From Microbacteriaceae bacterium (GTDB lineage: Bacteria > Actinomycetota > Actinomycetes > Actinomycetales > Microbacteriaceae): 64,000 nucleotides of DNA. A program made the position numbers and the translations under genes. The notes under the pieces were generated by a model that searched no databases, was not told the origin of the DNA, and worked only from the letters and a program-made list of their open reading frames with translations. Below are positions 9,112 through 18,427 of the stretch, piece after piece. The stretch spans positions 186,001 through 250,000 of the forward strand of contig SCRE01000010.1 in the NCBI GenBank assembly GCA_004297935.1, in the 5' to 3' direction. The first letter of the stretch is position 1. Every line of letters begins with the position of its first letter.

Positions 9112-9653
9112 GGGCCAGCGATGGTGGTCGCCCTTCGAGACAGCCGCGAGCAGCCTCCTCAGGAACCGTAGCGAGCGCCAGCGACGGTAGTCGAGTAGCG
9201 AGCGCCAAAGACGGTGGTCGAGTAGCGAGCGCCAGCGAGCGTATCGAGACCCGCATCGACACCCCGAACCCGGCCGATTCGTTCGTCGAACGTGTGCTCG
9301 AGATCGTGGCGGACATCCCGTCCGGTCGCGTCATGACCTACGGCGATGTCGCTGCGACGCTCGGTTCGCGTGCTGCTCGCGCCGTCGGCACTGTCATGGC
9401 GCACTACGGCTCGGATGTCCCCTGGTGGCGTGTCGTCCGCGCCAGCGGTGAGGCTCCGGTCTGCCACGAGCGTCGTGCCCTCGAGCACTACCGCGAGGAG
9501 CGCACCCCGTTGCGCGGGATGACCGTGGAAGACGCGGCCCGCACGGGTGCCGAAGACCACTATCGGATCGACTTGCGGCAGGCTCGCTGGTCCCCGTTCG
9601 CGGATGAGCGCGGCTTTCCTCCGGCGACGGGTCACTCGGACGATTGTGGATAA
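9108..9653 (+). CDS. Alkyltransferase-like DNA-binding protein (MGMT/ATL family)
   Basis: ATL proteins bind O6-alkylguanine without removing the alkyl group and hand the lesion to nucleotide excision repair. The conserved domain starts near SFVERVLEIVADIPSGRVMTYGD, here at residue 59 onward, and ends near the C-terminus. The MGMT active-site PCHR is replaced by VPWWRVV, so the acceptor cysteine is missing and transferase activity is not expected. The only starts found are GTG at 9108, overlapping the GNAT stop, and GTG at 9294, which would remove conserved residues. The longer form has about 55 extra residues encoded by dispersed-repeat DNA, an unusual N-terminus. Confidence 0.8.
   Translation: MRASDGGRPSRQPRAASSGTVASASDGSRVASAKDGGRVASASERIETRIDTPNPADSFVERVLEIVADIPSGRVMTYGDVAATLGSRAARAVGTVMAHYGSDVPWWRVVRASGEAPVCHERRALEHYREERTPLRGMTVEDAARTGAEDHYRIDLRQARWSPFADERGFPPATGHSDDCG
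9131..9168. repeat. Dispersed repeat type 2 (CCCTTCGAGAC...AGGAACCG)
   Basis: A 38-base element beginning CCCTTCGAGACAGCCG and ending CTCAGGAACCG. A second 38-base copy with the same ends lies at 51779-51816, beginning CCCTTCGAGACGGCCG and ending TTAGGAACCG. Both copies lie next to the GGTGGTCGAGTAG element, as if the two belong to one composite intergenic repeat. Confidence 0.6.
9168..9251. repeat. Dispersed repeat type 1, tandem copies inside ATL 5' region
   Basis: Two adjacent 27-bp units (9168-9194 and 9195-9221), each GTAGCGAGCGCC followed by a variant of AGCGACGGTGGTCGA, then a third partial unit ending GTATCGAGACC. The outer motifs GGTGGTCGAGTAGCGAGC and GTATCGAGACC match copies near 16.9, 25.7, 51.7 and 54.9 kb. 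Here the unit lengths are multiples of three and the array stays open in the ATL frame. Confidence 0.7.
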
Positions 9654-9694
9654 CTTCGGCGCCGCGAGCCCTGGTGTGCGTACGCTCGGTGAGC

Positions 9695-10102
9695 ATGACG
9701 CATCCGTTCGAGGTTCTGGCTGAGCCGATCCGCCGTCGTATTGTCGAGGTGCTGGCCGTCGGCGAGCATTCTGCGGGTCAGTTGGCCGACGTGATCGGCC
9801 ACGAGTTCGCTGTCGGTAGAACCAGCGTGTCCCACCACCTGCGTACCTTGCGCGACAACGACTTCGTGATCGTCGCCGTTGAACTGTCCTCGCGCCTGTA
9901 TCGACTGAACCCGGAGGCGCTCGACCAGCTCGACGAATCGGTCGCGAGCCTGTTCGACCTCTGGGATCAGCGTTACGGCTACCGGTACGATCGCGATCCA
10001 CTACCGCCAGAGTCGACAACCCCGCGCCGCTCTCATCGGTTGCACGGTGAGGGTTCGCGGCTCCGCCGCCAGGCAGGGATGGATCCTTGGCAGAGCCGGT
10101 AG
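9695..10102 (+). CDS. ArsR-family transcriptional regulator
   Basis: Small winged-helix DNA-binding protein, 135 residues. The N-terminus MTHPFEVLAEPIRRRIVEVL is the classic ArsR start, and TSVSHHLRTLRDNDFV is the recognition helix and beta-wing. Metal-binding ELCVCDL-type cysteines are absent, so a metal sensor is unlikely; it resembles the ArsR group that controls START/SRPBCC-type genes. The C-terminus (about 105-135) is basic and low in complexity. The start ATG 9695 is preferred over the upstream GTG codons because it begins the conserved domain, although the ribosome-binding site is weak. Confidence 0.82.
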   Translation: MTHPFEVLAEPIRRRIVEVLAVGEHSAGQLADVIGHEFAVGRTSVSHHLRTLRDNDFVIVAVELSSRLYRLNPEALDQLDESVASLFDLWDQRYGYRYDRDPLPPESTTPRRSHRLHGEGSRLRRQAGMDPWQSR

Positions 10103-10166
10103 GTGCGGCCGGCCCCGGCGCTGGTCGGAGCGCCGCTATCGCGACCTGTCACCTCGGCAAAGTGGA

Positions 10167-10230
10167 TGTCTCTTTTCGCTATGTTGAAAGCACCTCACGT
10201 GAGGCGGATTCAACATAGCGAAAACAGACA
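10167..10230. repeat. Long palindromic element, copy 1
   Basis: A 64-base inverted repeat centred on CACGTG (10196-10201), with outer arms TGTCT and AGACA and inner arms TTTTCGCTATGTTGAA and its complement. Only four base pairs are mismatched. Copy 2 at 51912-51965 is perfect over 54 bp. It lies between the ArsR gene and the converging TDT transporter gene, so a terminator role is possible, but the conserved sequence argues for a dispersed element. Confidence 0.8.
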
Positions 10231-10367
10231 CATGAAATCGTGCGACACCGCCGCACCGATAGGTCCGCAGTTTCATTCCACAATTTGCAGGATGTTCGCA
10301 GTGACCGAAGCGCCCGACAGACACAGTCTGTGGCATCTGAAACGGCTCCGGCAGATCCTGACGCTTC

Positions 10368-11438
10368 TCAGTCGCCGAGCTTCGGCCGTCCGAACAGTCG
10401 TGACCAGACACGCAGGGCCATGGCGATGGTGGTCACGAGCCAGGCGGCGATCGCGATCCACAGCCACAGGCTGCCGACCCAGGTCACCAGCGGCAGGCGA
10501 TCGGCGTGACCGAGATAGATGCCGGCGACAGCATACATGCCGAGCGGAAAGATGATCCCCCACAGTGCCGGCGTGTAGACGAGCGGGATGCGGTGCCTGA
10601 CGTGTCGCCACCAGCCGATCGCCACAAGCACCGGGATCAACCAGGTCGCAAAGCACCAGAGCACCAGCGAACCGCCGGCGACGAGGCCACGGGTCGCATC
10701 CACCATCGGCGTGTCCGACATCTCGACGATCCGCGAACCGGCCAGGATCGTGATCGCCGCCGCACCCATCGCGACCCAATACGGCGGCCCGAACTCCTCC
10801 GGAGCGATCCCGTGCGTCACCAGACGCACGACCACTAACATGCCGATCGTGGCATACAAGATGAGACCGACACCCCACGACAGAATCGCGACCACGGACA
10901 GCAGCTCACGGATTCCGACCAGTTCCGTCTCGAGCCCGGCAGCGAGCACCGCGACGGACTGGCTCGCGACCGCCCAGATGAACCATGTTCCGTCGACGCC
11001 GCCCAGCACGGATTGCCGCCGCCTGCCCAGCATGACCGCCCACGGGATCGCATAGCCGGAGATCAGCCAGGCCACGCCGGAGACACCCAGCAACACGGCC
11101 GGCAGCATGATCCCCCAGTCGATCGCGAAACGCGCGCCGAGCACATTCGTGGCGGCGACGAACGTGAAGGACTGAAAAGCGATCGCAGGGTCGGTCAATT
11201 CCCGCGCAACAATCGACCGGTGTGCGATGACGCGCCAGATCGTGAGCGCGACCAGCGCAACATATGCCACCGCGGCGACGGCGAGGAGGACATCCGATGC
11301 GACGGTGTAGCCCTCGAGCGTCAGGCCGACGGAAATGATGCCGGTCGCCATGACCAAAGCGAAATAGCCCGGCGAGAGGTGCCGCACCACCGAGCGGATG
11401 CGACCACTCACCGCTTCGATCGACTCGCTCTGTGCCAC
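10368..11438 (-). CDS. TDT-family membrane transporter (tellurite-resistance/dicarboxylate type)
   Basis: Integral membrane protein of about 356 residues with ten likely hydrophobic segments, of the TehA/Mae1/SLAC1-like TDT family (C4-dicarboxylate, sulfite or anion export). The N-terminal LSPGYFALVMATGIISVGL is the family signature, with the phenylalanine-rich gate region around AIAFQSFTFVAATNVLGARF. The substrate cannot be assigned. The start is taken at GTG 11438, because the longer frame to 11486 would overlap the ABC exporter gene and its extra residues do not resemble the family. The ribosome-binding site is weak. Confidence 0.85.
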   Translation of the reverse strand: MAQSESIEAVSGRIRSVVRHLSPGYFALVMATGIISVGLTLEGYTVASDVLLAVAAVAYVALVALTIWRVIAHRSIVARELTDPAIAFQSFTFVAATNVLGARFAIDWGIMLPAVLLGVSGVAWLISGYAIPWAVMLGRRRQSVLGGVDGTWFIWAVASQSVAVLAAGLETELVGIRELLSVVAILSWGVGLILYATIGMLVVVRLVTHGIAPEEFGPPYWVAMGAAAITILAGSRIVEMSDTPMVDATRGLVAGGSLVLWCFATWLIPVLVAIGWWRHVRHRIPLVYTPALWGIIFPLGMYAVAGIYLGHADRLPLVTWVGSLWLWIAIAAWLVTTIAMALRVWSRLFGRPKLGD

Positions 11439-11464
11439 ACCGCGAGAATACCGTGCTCGCACCG

Positions 11465-13279
11465 CTACACGAGCGAGTCCCGCCACGCCGCGTGCAGCTG
11501 CGCGAAACGACCGGTGCCGGCGATCAGGTCGGCAGGCGAGCCGTCCTCGACGATCCGCCCGTGCTCCATCACCAGCACCCGGTCGGCGATCGCGACCGTG
11601 GAGAGGCGGTGTGCGATGATCACAGCGGTGCGGTCGGCCAGCAGTGTCTGCAGCGCCTCCTGTACCAACCGCTCGCTCGGAATGTCCAGCGAACTCGTCG
11701 CCTCATCCAGGATGAGCACCGCCGGGTCCGCCAGGAACGCCCGCGCGAACGAGATCAGCTGACGCTGCCCCGCCGACACCCGGCCTCCGCGCTTGTTGAC
11801 GTCGGTCTCGTACCCGTTCGGAAGACCCTGAATGAACGTGTCTGCGCCCACCGCGCGGGCGGCCGCCTCGATCTCTTCTCGCGTCGCATCCGGTTTTCCG
11901 AGCGCGATGTTGTCAGCAACGGTTCCGGAGAACAGGTACGCCTCCTGGGTGACCATGACGATCGCGCGACGCAGGTCGTTCGGATGCAGGTCGCGCAGGT
12001 CGACGCCGTCGAGCGTGATCACACCCGTCGTCGGGTCGTAGAACCGCGAGATCAGCTTGGCCAGCGTCGACTTTCCGGCACCGGTCGAACCGACCAGCGC
12101 GATCGTCTGCCCAGACGGCAGGTCCAGACTGAACGCCGGCAGGATCTCGCGATCCTTCTTGTAGGCGAAACTGACATCGTCGAACCGCACGTGACCGGTC
12201 GAGGTCCACAGGTCGACCGGCTTGGCAGGCTCAGGCACGCTCGGCTGCTCTTCGAGCACACCGGAGATCTTCTCGAGCGCTGCTGCCGCCGATTGGTAGG
12301 AGTTGTAGAACATCGCCATCTCCTCCATCGGGTCGAAGAATCGCCTGGTGTACAGCAGTGCTGCCAGCAGCACGCCGATCGGCAGGGCACCCTCGGCAAC
12401 GCGGAATCCGCCGACCAGCAGAACGACCGCCACGGTGACGTTTCCGATCAGCACGAGCCCGGGGTCGAAGATGCCGAACAGCTGGATCACCCGCGCGTTC
12501 ACATCGCGATAGTCCTCGACCAGCGAGCCGAACTCCTTCTCGTTGCGCTTCTCCTTGCGGAACGCCTTCACCGCACGCATACCGGTCATCGTCTCGACGA
12601 ATGAGACGATCAACTTCGCAGATGCGACACGCGAGATGCGGAACAGGAACTGCGAGCGCTTCTGGAACCAGCGCGTCAAGAACCACAGCGGCACCAGCGA
12701 CACGAACAGGATCGCGCCACTCACCCAGTCCAGCGCGAACAGTGCGATCGCGATGAAGCCCGAGTAGAGCACGCCCTGCACCAGCTGGTTGATGCCGGAG
12801 TCCAGCAGCTCCCGGATCGAGTCCAGGTCGCTGGTCTGACGCGAAATGATGCGTCCCGACGTGTACGACTCGTGAAACTCGAGCGAGAGCTTCTGCGTGT
12901 GCAGAAACACCCGTTTGCGCAGATCGATCAAGATCGCCTGGCTGATCCGAGCCGACATCACCGTGTACCAGGCCACGGTCGCAGCCCCGGCGACGCCGGT
13001 GAGCAGGTAGGCGAACCCCGTCCAGGCCAGCGGCCACCAGTCCGACTTCAGCAGCGCGGGCAGCCCGTTGTCGATGCCGATCGCGATCAGTGCCGGGCCG
13101 GCGACCTGCGCCCCGGTCGACAGCACGACGACGACCATCGCCACCGTGACCTGCCACCGCAGCGGATGCAGCAGCGATCCCAGCAGCCGCAGCGAACGCC
13201 CTCGAATCTGACGCGACTCCAGCTTTGTGAAGTCATCGCGCTCCTCGCCTTCAACGCCGACCACGGTCGCGGTGCTCAT
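11465..13279 (-). CDS. ABC exporter half-transporter, subunit B
   Basis: 604-residue fusion of a six-helix transmembrane domain (about 40-330) and an ATPase domain (about 360-600). Walker A is [16 protein letters not shown], the signature is the non-canonical VSAGQRQL, and Walker [13 protein letters not shown] keeps the catalytic glutamate. Together with the upstream partner, which has the opposite defect, this is the pattern of a heterodimeric multidrug or lipid exporter with one degenerate ATP site. Its ATG overlaps the partner stop by four bases (ATGA), so the two are translationally coupled. Confidence 0.93.
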   Translation of the reverse strand: MSTATVVGVEGEERDDFTKLESRQIRGRSLRLLGSLLHPLRWQVTVAMVVVVLSTGAQVAGPALIAIGIDNGLPALLKSDWWPLAWTGFAYLLTGVAGAATVAWYTVMSARISQAILIDLRKRVFLHTQKLSLEFHESYTSGRIISRQTSDLDSIRELLDSGINQLVQGVLYSGFIAIALFALDWVSGAILFVSLVPLWFLTRWFQKRSQFLFRISRVASAKLIVSFVETMTGMRAVKAFRKEKRNEKEFGSLVEDYRDVNARVIQLFGIFDPGLVLIGNVTVAVVLLVGGFRVAEGALPIGVLLAALLYTRRFFDPMEEMAMFYNSYQSAAAALEKISGVLEEQPSVPEPAKPVDLWTSTGHVRFDDVSFAYKKDREILPAFSLDLPSGQTIALVGSTGAGKSTLAKLISRFYDPTTGVITLDGVDLRDLHPNDLRRAIVMVTQEAYLFSGTVADNIALGKPDATREEIEAAARAVGADTFIQGLPNGYETDVNKRGGRVSAGQRQLISFARAFLADPAVLILDEATSSLDIPSERLVQEALQTLLADRTAVIIAHRLSTVAIADRVLVMEHGRIVEDGSPADLIAGTGRFAQLHAAWRDSLV

Positions 13280-15171
13280 AGGTTCGCTTCCTGCAAGAGT
13301 TCTTCATCCTGCTCGTCTTCCAAGCTCGAGATGACGAACCGGTAGTGTTCGCTGGTTTCGAGCAGTTCATGATGGGTTCCGACGGCGGTGATGCGCCCGC
13401 CCTCCAGTAGTGCCACACGATCGGCCAGCATGACCGTCGACGGCCTGTGCGCGACGATCAGTGCCGTTGTCGACGCCAACACCCGCCGGAGCGCGGCCTC
13501 GACGAGCGCCTCCGTGTCCACATCCAGCGCGGACAGCGGATCATCCAGCACCAGGATGTCGGGCTTGGCTGCGACTGCGCGCGCGAGAGCCAACCGCTGC
13601 CGTTGCCCTCCGGACAGGCTCAGGCCTTCCTCGCCGACCTTCGTGTCGACCCCGTCCGGCAGGTCGTAGACGAACCCTGCCTGCGCGATCTCCAGCGCCT
13701 CGGTCAGCTGCGCCTCCGCGGCGGCGACGGTCGTGGGGTCGTCGCCGACGAGGTCGCCACGACCGAGCAGCACGTTGTCGCGAACGGATGCCGAGAACAG
13801 CGTCGCATCCTCGAACGCCATCGCGATGTGGGAGCGCAGTTCCTCGAGCGTGAGATCGCGTACGTCGACCCCGTCGATCCGGATCGCACCGCCGGTGACG
13901 TCGTAGAGCCGCGTCGTCAGCGCGGTCAACGTGGACTTGCCGCTGCCGGTCAATCCCACGAGGGCCATCGTCTCCCCCGATTCGACCGTGAAGTCGACAC
14001 CGTTCAGGAGGTCGGGATAGCGTGCCGGAGAATCGGCGTAACGGAAGTGCATGTTCTCGAAACGCAGCACCCCGCGCGGATGCGCGATCGTGCGCGGCGC
14101 ATCCGGATCGGTGATCTCGTTCGGCGTGTTCATCACGTCGAAGAAACGGTCGGCCGCGGTGCGGGTGTCGAACGTCATCGACAGCAGGAACCCGATCGAC
14201 TCGATCGGAAAGCGCAGCACGGTCGCGGTCGCGAAGAACGCGAGCAGCTGGCCGACCGTCAGCTGATCTGTCGACGTCAGCCAAACGCCGACAACCAGGC
14301 AGACGGCGAACGCGACATCCGGCACCAGGAGCAGCCACAACCAGATTCCCGCGATCGCCTTCGCCTTCGCGATCTCCGTTCCGCGCAGATCTTCGGCCTG
14401 CGCGGTAAAGTTCTTCAACGCGTGCCGGCCGCGGCCGAACGCCTTCAGAACGCGGATGCCGTGCACCGACTCCTCCACGGATGTCGCCAGGTCGCCGGCC
14501 TGATCCTGGCTGCGCCGCGCGATCACCGAGTACTTCTTTTCGAAGATGAAGCCGTAGATCCAGATCGGGATCGAGCAGACCAGGAAGATGACCGCGAGCA
14601 GCGGGTTCCACCAGAACAGCACGCCGAAGCCGATCACGATCGTGACGATGTTGACGAACAACAAGACGAAGCCGAACGACAGCCAGCGCCGAATCAGGTT
14701 GAGGTCGCTGATCGCGCGGGACAGCAACTGACCGCTCGGCCAGCGGTCGTGAAAACTGACGGGCAGTTGCTGTAATTTGGCATACAGGCCGTCGCGCAGC
14801 GCCGCCTCGATGTGGGTGCCGGGAGTCAGCACGAACCAGCGGCGCAGTGAGATGAAGACGGCCTCTCCGACACCGAGCCCGAGCACGGCGAGCGCCGCCG
14901 TCCAGACCTGGCTGGAGTCGCCGTGCTTCAGCGGGCCGTCGACGAGCACCTGCAGCACCAGCGGAATCATCAGTGCCACGAGGGATGCCGCGAGCGCAGC
15001 CGCCATTCCGAGATAGATCCGCGGCATGGCCGGCTTCGCGTACGGGTAGATACGCAACAGCGACTGAAAGGTGCTCGGCCTTCTGGCCGGTGCGGCGGTC
15101 ATCTGCTGCGAGGTCTCGTGCTGCGAGGTCTCCTGCAGTGGGTGTTGCCCGTTTGTGTTGGGTGCAGACAT
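13276..15171 (-). CDS. ABC exporter half-transporter, subunit A (degenerate ATP site)
   Basis: 631-residue half-transporter: a hydrophilic N-terminus containing the small repeat [10 protein letters not shown], a transmembrane domain (about 50-350) and an ATPase domain. Walker A is [16 protein letters not shown] and the signature is the canonical [17 protein letters not shown]. Walker B reads [12 protein letters not shown], with Asp replacing the catalytic Glu. This matches the non-hydrolysing subunit of heterodimeric exporters. The likely leader ORF and hairpins at 15172-15510 precede it. Confidence 0.93.
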   Translation of the reverse strand: MSAPNTNGQHPLQETSQHETSQQMTAAPARRPSTFQSLLRIYPYAKPAMPRIYLGMAAALAASLVALMIPLVLQVLVDGPLKHGDSSQVWTAALAVLGLGVGEAVFISLRRWFVLTPGTHIEAALRDGLYAKLQQLPVSFHDRWPSGQLLSRAISDLNLIRRWLSFGFVLLFVNIVTIVIGFGVLFWWNPLLAVIFLVCSIPIWIYGFIFEKKYSVIARRSQDQAGDLATSVEESVHGIRVLKAFGRGRHALKNFTAQAEDLRGTEIAKAKAIAGIWLWLLLVPDVAFAVCLVVGVWLTSTDQLTVGQLLAFFATATVLRFPIESIGFLLSMTFDTRTAADRFFDVMNTPNEITDPDAPRTIAHPRGVLRFENMHFRYADSPARYPDLLNGVDFTVESGETMALVGLTGSGKSTLTALTTRLYDVTGGAIRIDGVDVRDLTLEELRSHIAMAFEDATLFSASVRDNVLLGRGDLVGDDPTTVAAAEAQLTEALEIAQAGFVYDLPDGVDTKVGEEGLSLSGGQRQRLALARAVAAKPDILVLDDPLSALDVDTEALVEAALRRVLASTTALIVAHRPSTVMLADRVALLEGGRITAVGTHHELLETSEHYRFVISSLEDEQDEELLQEANL

Positions 15172-15411
15172 GTGTCGAACGCTTTTCTGGTGGAGTGCGG
15201 TCTCTTGCTGTAATGAGATCCGCGGTGAGTTATGCCGGATCTGTCATGGGTCGGATCCCATGCGGCAGGGCCGCGGAAGAGATCTGACGGGTCGGGAGAG
15301 GTCCGCTTGCTCGAGACGGAACGGACGGTCACCTGTGCGCAGCGGTGGCCTGGATGCTGCGCAGCGGTCGTGGACGCCGCGAGGGCGGCGTGAGGCGGGC
15401 GGGGCGGGTCG

Positions 15412-15510
15412 CTACCGAGCCGAGGGCTGCAGCCGGCGGGCGGATCCAGCGCCGAAGACGCCGCCGAGCACCGCACGCCTGATCGTTGTGCTGTTCTCCG
15501 TCGTCTTCAT
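15412..15510 (-). CDS. Short leader ORF (32 aa) before the ABC exporter operon
   Basis: ATG at 15510 is preceded by AGGAGG at the ideal five-base distance, one of the strongest ribosome-binding sites in the window. The frame runs 32 codons (MKTTENSTTIRRAVLGG..., then a basic tail ending RRLQPSAR) to TAG at 15412. The 240 bases between it and the exporter start hold inverted repeats, for example GCGCAGC...GCTGCGC near 15337-15362 and CATGGG...CCCATG near 15245-15262. This layout is like the ribosome-mediated attenuation leaders known before drug-efflux ABC genes, but translation and function are inferred. Confidence 0.5.
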   Translation of the reverse strand: MKTTENSTTIRRAVLGGVFGAGSARRLQPSAR

Positions 15511-15647
15511 GGCGTCCTCCTGAGCCTGGTGGTTTCCGTCGTGCTGTCGCCCGAACCGCGGACAAAGCGTTTTTCGCGACAGCCCTACAGGCTATAACCG
15601 GCGGACGCCATCCCGCAAGACTTTTTTCGAATCGTGGGTGAGCGCTG

Positions 15648-16850
15648 TCAGCGCACGCGGATCGACAGACAGGTGACGCAGCCCTCGAGCTTCTCGAATT
15701 CACTGATGTCGACCGTCACCACGCGGTAACCGAGGTCGGCGATCAGGGCGGCCGACTGCGGTGCGGAGGCGGCCATCAGCACCGCGTCCGGGCCGAGCAC
15801 GACCACGTGCGCTCCCGCGGGCTCCGGGACGGCTAGGAACCGGTCGAAGAGGGCGGGGTCATCCACCGTGTCGGGGTGTCCGATGATGGTGCCGTCCGGC
15901 AGCGCGGTCACGGCGCTCTTCAGGTGGAGCGCCTTCGTGACCGGCACAGCGATGACGGTGTATCCGAGCGGTGCGACCAGGGCACGGAGCTGACGGACCC
16001 CCTCCGCGTTCGTGCGCCCGCCGCGCCCCACGTAGACAGTGCTGCCGACCTTGAGCACGTCGCCGCCGTCGAGGGTGCCGGGCTCCGTGATGTGTTCGAT
16101 CTTCAGCCCCTGCTCGCGCAGGCTGACCTCGACGGATGCCGCCTCCGGGCGCCGCTCGGGCGCCCCCGAGTTCGTGACGATGGCCGTTTCGCCGAACACC
16201 ACGGCAGCGTCTTCGACGAAGACGGAGTCCGGAAGGGTTTCTGCCGGGGCGACCTCGACGGTCTGCCAGCCATCCGCTACGAGGGCGGCCACGTAGGCGT
16301 CCCATTGCTCGTCGGCGACGACCGGGTCGACGGCGGTGCGTTCGATGTGCGTCACCAGGCCGTCGGCCAGGTTGGCGGCCGGGATGCGCACGAGGGCGAA
16401 CTTGCCGGAAGAAGAGCCGCGGTAGTCATACGCGGCTCGATAAACCAGACGGCCGAGTGTCACGGTGGTGACGATGGTCGCGAGCATGAAGATCAGGTTG
16501 ACGCTGAGCAGACTCGACAGCATGGCCAGGATGAGCGCGCCGCTGAACGCGGTGCCCGCGGACAGCACCTGCGTGAGGCTGCCGACCAACGGGGCGATGA
16601 TCCCGACGACGATGCCGCCGAGAAGAGCCTTCCACCAGCTCGTCAGCCAGCCGATCACACCGAGCACGAAGACCAACAGAGCGACGGCGATCGCTGAGAT
16701 CGTGAAATACGAGTGCACCTGGCCTAGCGTCGAGAGCTGGAATCCGCCCTGGATGAAGAACGCCAACAGGTTGACGACGTGAACCGTGACACCGACGGCC
16801 AGAGCGGACAATGCGGATGCGGCGAGCCGGCGGCCCCAGGAGTAAGTCAC
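15648..16850 (-). CDS. ddaH: Membrane-anchored dimethylargininase (DDAH) fusion
   Basis: DDAH hydrolyses methylated arginines to citrulline and methylamines. The C-terminal 250 residues carry the amidinotransferase-fold motifs: FVEDAAVVFGETAIVTNSG, the GTLDGGDVLKVG strand, the catalytic-His region HLKSAVTALPDG and the nucleophile in EGCVTCLSIR at the extreme C-terminus. About 150 N-terminal residues form four or so hydrophobic helices, an unusual fusion that should tether the enzyme to the membrane. The start GTG 16850 is chosen (VTYSWGRRLAAS) because the upstream codons are not conserved-looking; the ribosome-binding site is weak. Confidence 0.85.
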   Translation of the reverse strand: MTYSWGRRLAASALSALAVGVTVHVVNLLAFFIQGGFQLSTLGQVHSYFTISAIAVALLVFVLGVIGWLTSWWKALLGGIVVGIIAPLVGSLTQVLSAGTAFSGALILAMLSSLLSVNLIFMLATIVTTVTLGRLVYRAAYDYRGSSSGKFALVRIPAANLADGLVTHIERTAVDPVVADEQWDAYVAALVADGWQTVEVAPAETLPDSVFVEDAAVVFGETAIVTNSGAPERRPEAASVEVSLREQGLKIEHITEPGTLDGGDVLKVGSTVYVGRGGRTNAEGVRQLRALVAPLGYTVIAVPVTKALHLKSAVTALPDGTIIGHPDTVDDPALFDRFLAVPEPAGAHVVVLGPDAVLMAASAPQSAALIADLGYRVVTVDISEFEKLEGCVTCLSIRVR

Positions 16851-16911
16851 GGTATTGCAGCCTATCGGACGGAACCTATGCCTGTGCCCCACTGGTCAAG
16901 GAGCGCTTCCC

Positions 16912-17084
16912 GGTGGTCGAGTAGCGCGGGCGCGCAGCGAGCGCGCATATCGAGACCTCCGCAGTGCGGGCCACCGGGTCTCGATACGGTCGCCCGTCTT
17001 CAGTCCTCGCTCGCAGGCTCGCTAGCGACAAGGGTCGCGGATCGCCTCGCGATCCCGTAAGCTCCACCGCGCTACTCAACCACC
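16912..17084. repeat. Dispersed repeat type 1, inverted pair
   Basis: A 46-base unit from GGTGGTCGAGTAGCGC to CATATCGAGACC (16912-16957) is followed by its inverse, GGTCTCGATACGG (from 16977) to GCTACTCAACCACC (17084). The pair could fold into a large hairpin. It fills the gap between the dimethylargininase gene and the end of the amino-acid dehydrogenase gene, and ends eight bases before the latter's stop codon, so it may also act as a terminator. Confidence 0.75.
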
Positions 17085-17091
17085 AGCGCGT

Positions 17092-18240
17092 TCACTCGAG
17101 GCGCGCGGCGGCGAGTTCCTCTGCGGCAGCGAGCGTCGTGATGCCGCGGGAGCGGGCATCCGCGAAGATCTGCGCGACGGTGTCGCCGATCGAGGCGACC
17201 CGCGCCTGCGTCGCAGCGGCGGATGCGCCCGGCTGCGTGAGGGTGTCCAGGAAGATCACGCCGCCCGCGTTGACGACGAAGTCGGGAGCCCAGACGATGC
17301 CGCGGGCGCGCATCCGCTCGGCACCGCTGCGCTCGGCAAGCTGATTGTTCGCGGGACCGACGACGGCGCGTACGCGCAGCTCGTCGATGACCTGGTTCGT
17401 CAGCGTGCCGCCGACGCCGGCCGGAACGAACAGGTCGCCCTCGACGCGGTGGGCGTCATCCGGGCGCACCCAGCGAGCGCCGAGCGCATCAGCCACCTCA
17501 CGCTTGGCCGGGTTCACATCGGTGGCTGTCAGGTGCGCGCCGTCGGCGGCCAGTCGGCTCGCGATGAGCGAACCGACGTGGCCGAGCCCGAGCACGGTGA
17601 CGCGACGGCCGGAGACGTCCCGGCTGCCGAACGCCTCCTCGAGTGTCGCCAGGAGCGCCGCATAGACGCCTGCCGCCGTCGCATCGCTCGGCTCGCCGAC
17701 ACCGCCGCGCTCGTGCGGCAGCCCGCAGACCTGCTTCGTCCGTTCCGCGACGACGGCCATGTCCTCGGCGCTCGTGCCGACGTCCTCCGCCGTCATGTAT
17801 GCGCCGTTCAGGCTTTCGATGACGTCGCCGAGGTCGAGCATGACGGCACGGCGGCGCTCGGCGGCCAAGACGGTTCCACGTGGCAGAAAGATGACGGTCT
17901 TGCCGCCGCCGCGGTTCAACCCGGCGGCCGCGTTCTTCAGCGTCATGCCTTCTGCGAGCCGCAGCGAATCGTGCACGGCCTCGACCCAGCTGTCGTAGGT
18001 CCAGAGGCGACAGCCGCCGAGTGCCTGGCCGAGACGCGTCGAGTGCACGGCGACGCTGATGGTCAGGCCGCTGCGCTCGCCTTTGACGACCACGAGGCGC
18101 TCGTGCGGCAGATTCGCGCCGGTCAACTCCGTGAGATCGACATCGGCGTGATCGGATGCCGTGTCAGCACCCGGGGTGGGCGCCGCGGCATTGCGGACCG
18201 GCGGGTTCGAAGCGATCAAATCTGTGGTTGCGGTCGACAT
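17092..18240 (-). CDS. Glu/Leu/Phe/Val dehydrogenase family enzyme
   Basis: NAD-dependent oxidative deamination of a branched-chain or aromatic amino acid to its 2-oxo acid. The protein has 382 residues, close to leucine/valine dehydrogenases (about 360). Motifs: GGCRLWTY, the catalytic lysine in NRGGGKTVIFLP, YMTAEDVGTSAEDM, and the Rossmann glycine motif TVLGLGHVGSLIA. Which amino acid is used cannot be settled; valine or leucine is most likely in actinobacteria. The start ATG 18240 has AGGAGGAG just upstream. A divergently transcribed Lrp/AsnC regulator about 190 bp away is the likely controller. Confidence 0.88.
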   Translation of the reverse strand: MSTATTDLIASNPPVRNAAAPTPGADTASDHADVDLTELTGANLPHERLVVVKGERSGLTISVAVHSTRLGQALGGCRLWTYDSWVEAVHDSLRLAEGMTLKNAAAGLNRGGGKTVIFLPRGTVLAAERRRAVMLDLGDVIESLNGAYMTAEDVGTSAEDMAVVAERTKQVCGLPHERGGVGEPSDATAAGVYAALLATLEEAFGSRDVSGRRVTVLGLGHVGSLIASRLAADGAHLTATDVNPAKREVADALGARWVRPDDAHRVEGDLFVPAGVGGTLTNQVIDELRVRAVVGPANNQLAERSGAERMRARGIVWAPDFVVNAGGVIFLDTLTQPGASAAATQARVASIGDTVAQIFADARSRGITTLAAAEELAAARLE

Positions 18241-18427
18241 CGTCGTCTCCTCCTGGCGCTTTGTGGCGCTCGTCATCGGCGCATGCGCGCCTGGCTGCGA
18301 CGCGTCTCGTGAACGCGTCGCCGTATGCATCCATTCGATCAAATTGCGGCGATCTGCACAACAGCATCGGCAGCGCATACGCATTCTGTGCCGTCGAACG
18401 GGACTTTCCGCGCGCATAATGATCAGC

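Noticed and set aside
9168-9251. A possible CRISPR-like array because of regularly spaced repeats
   Set aside because: The 27-bp units are directly adjacent without unique spacers, and the motif recurs singly elsewhere in the window. There is no cas gene nearby.
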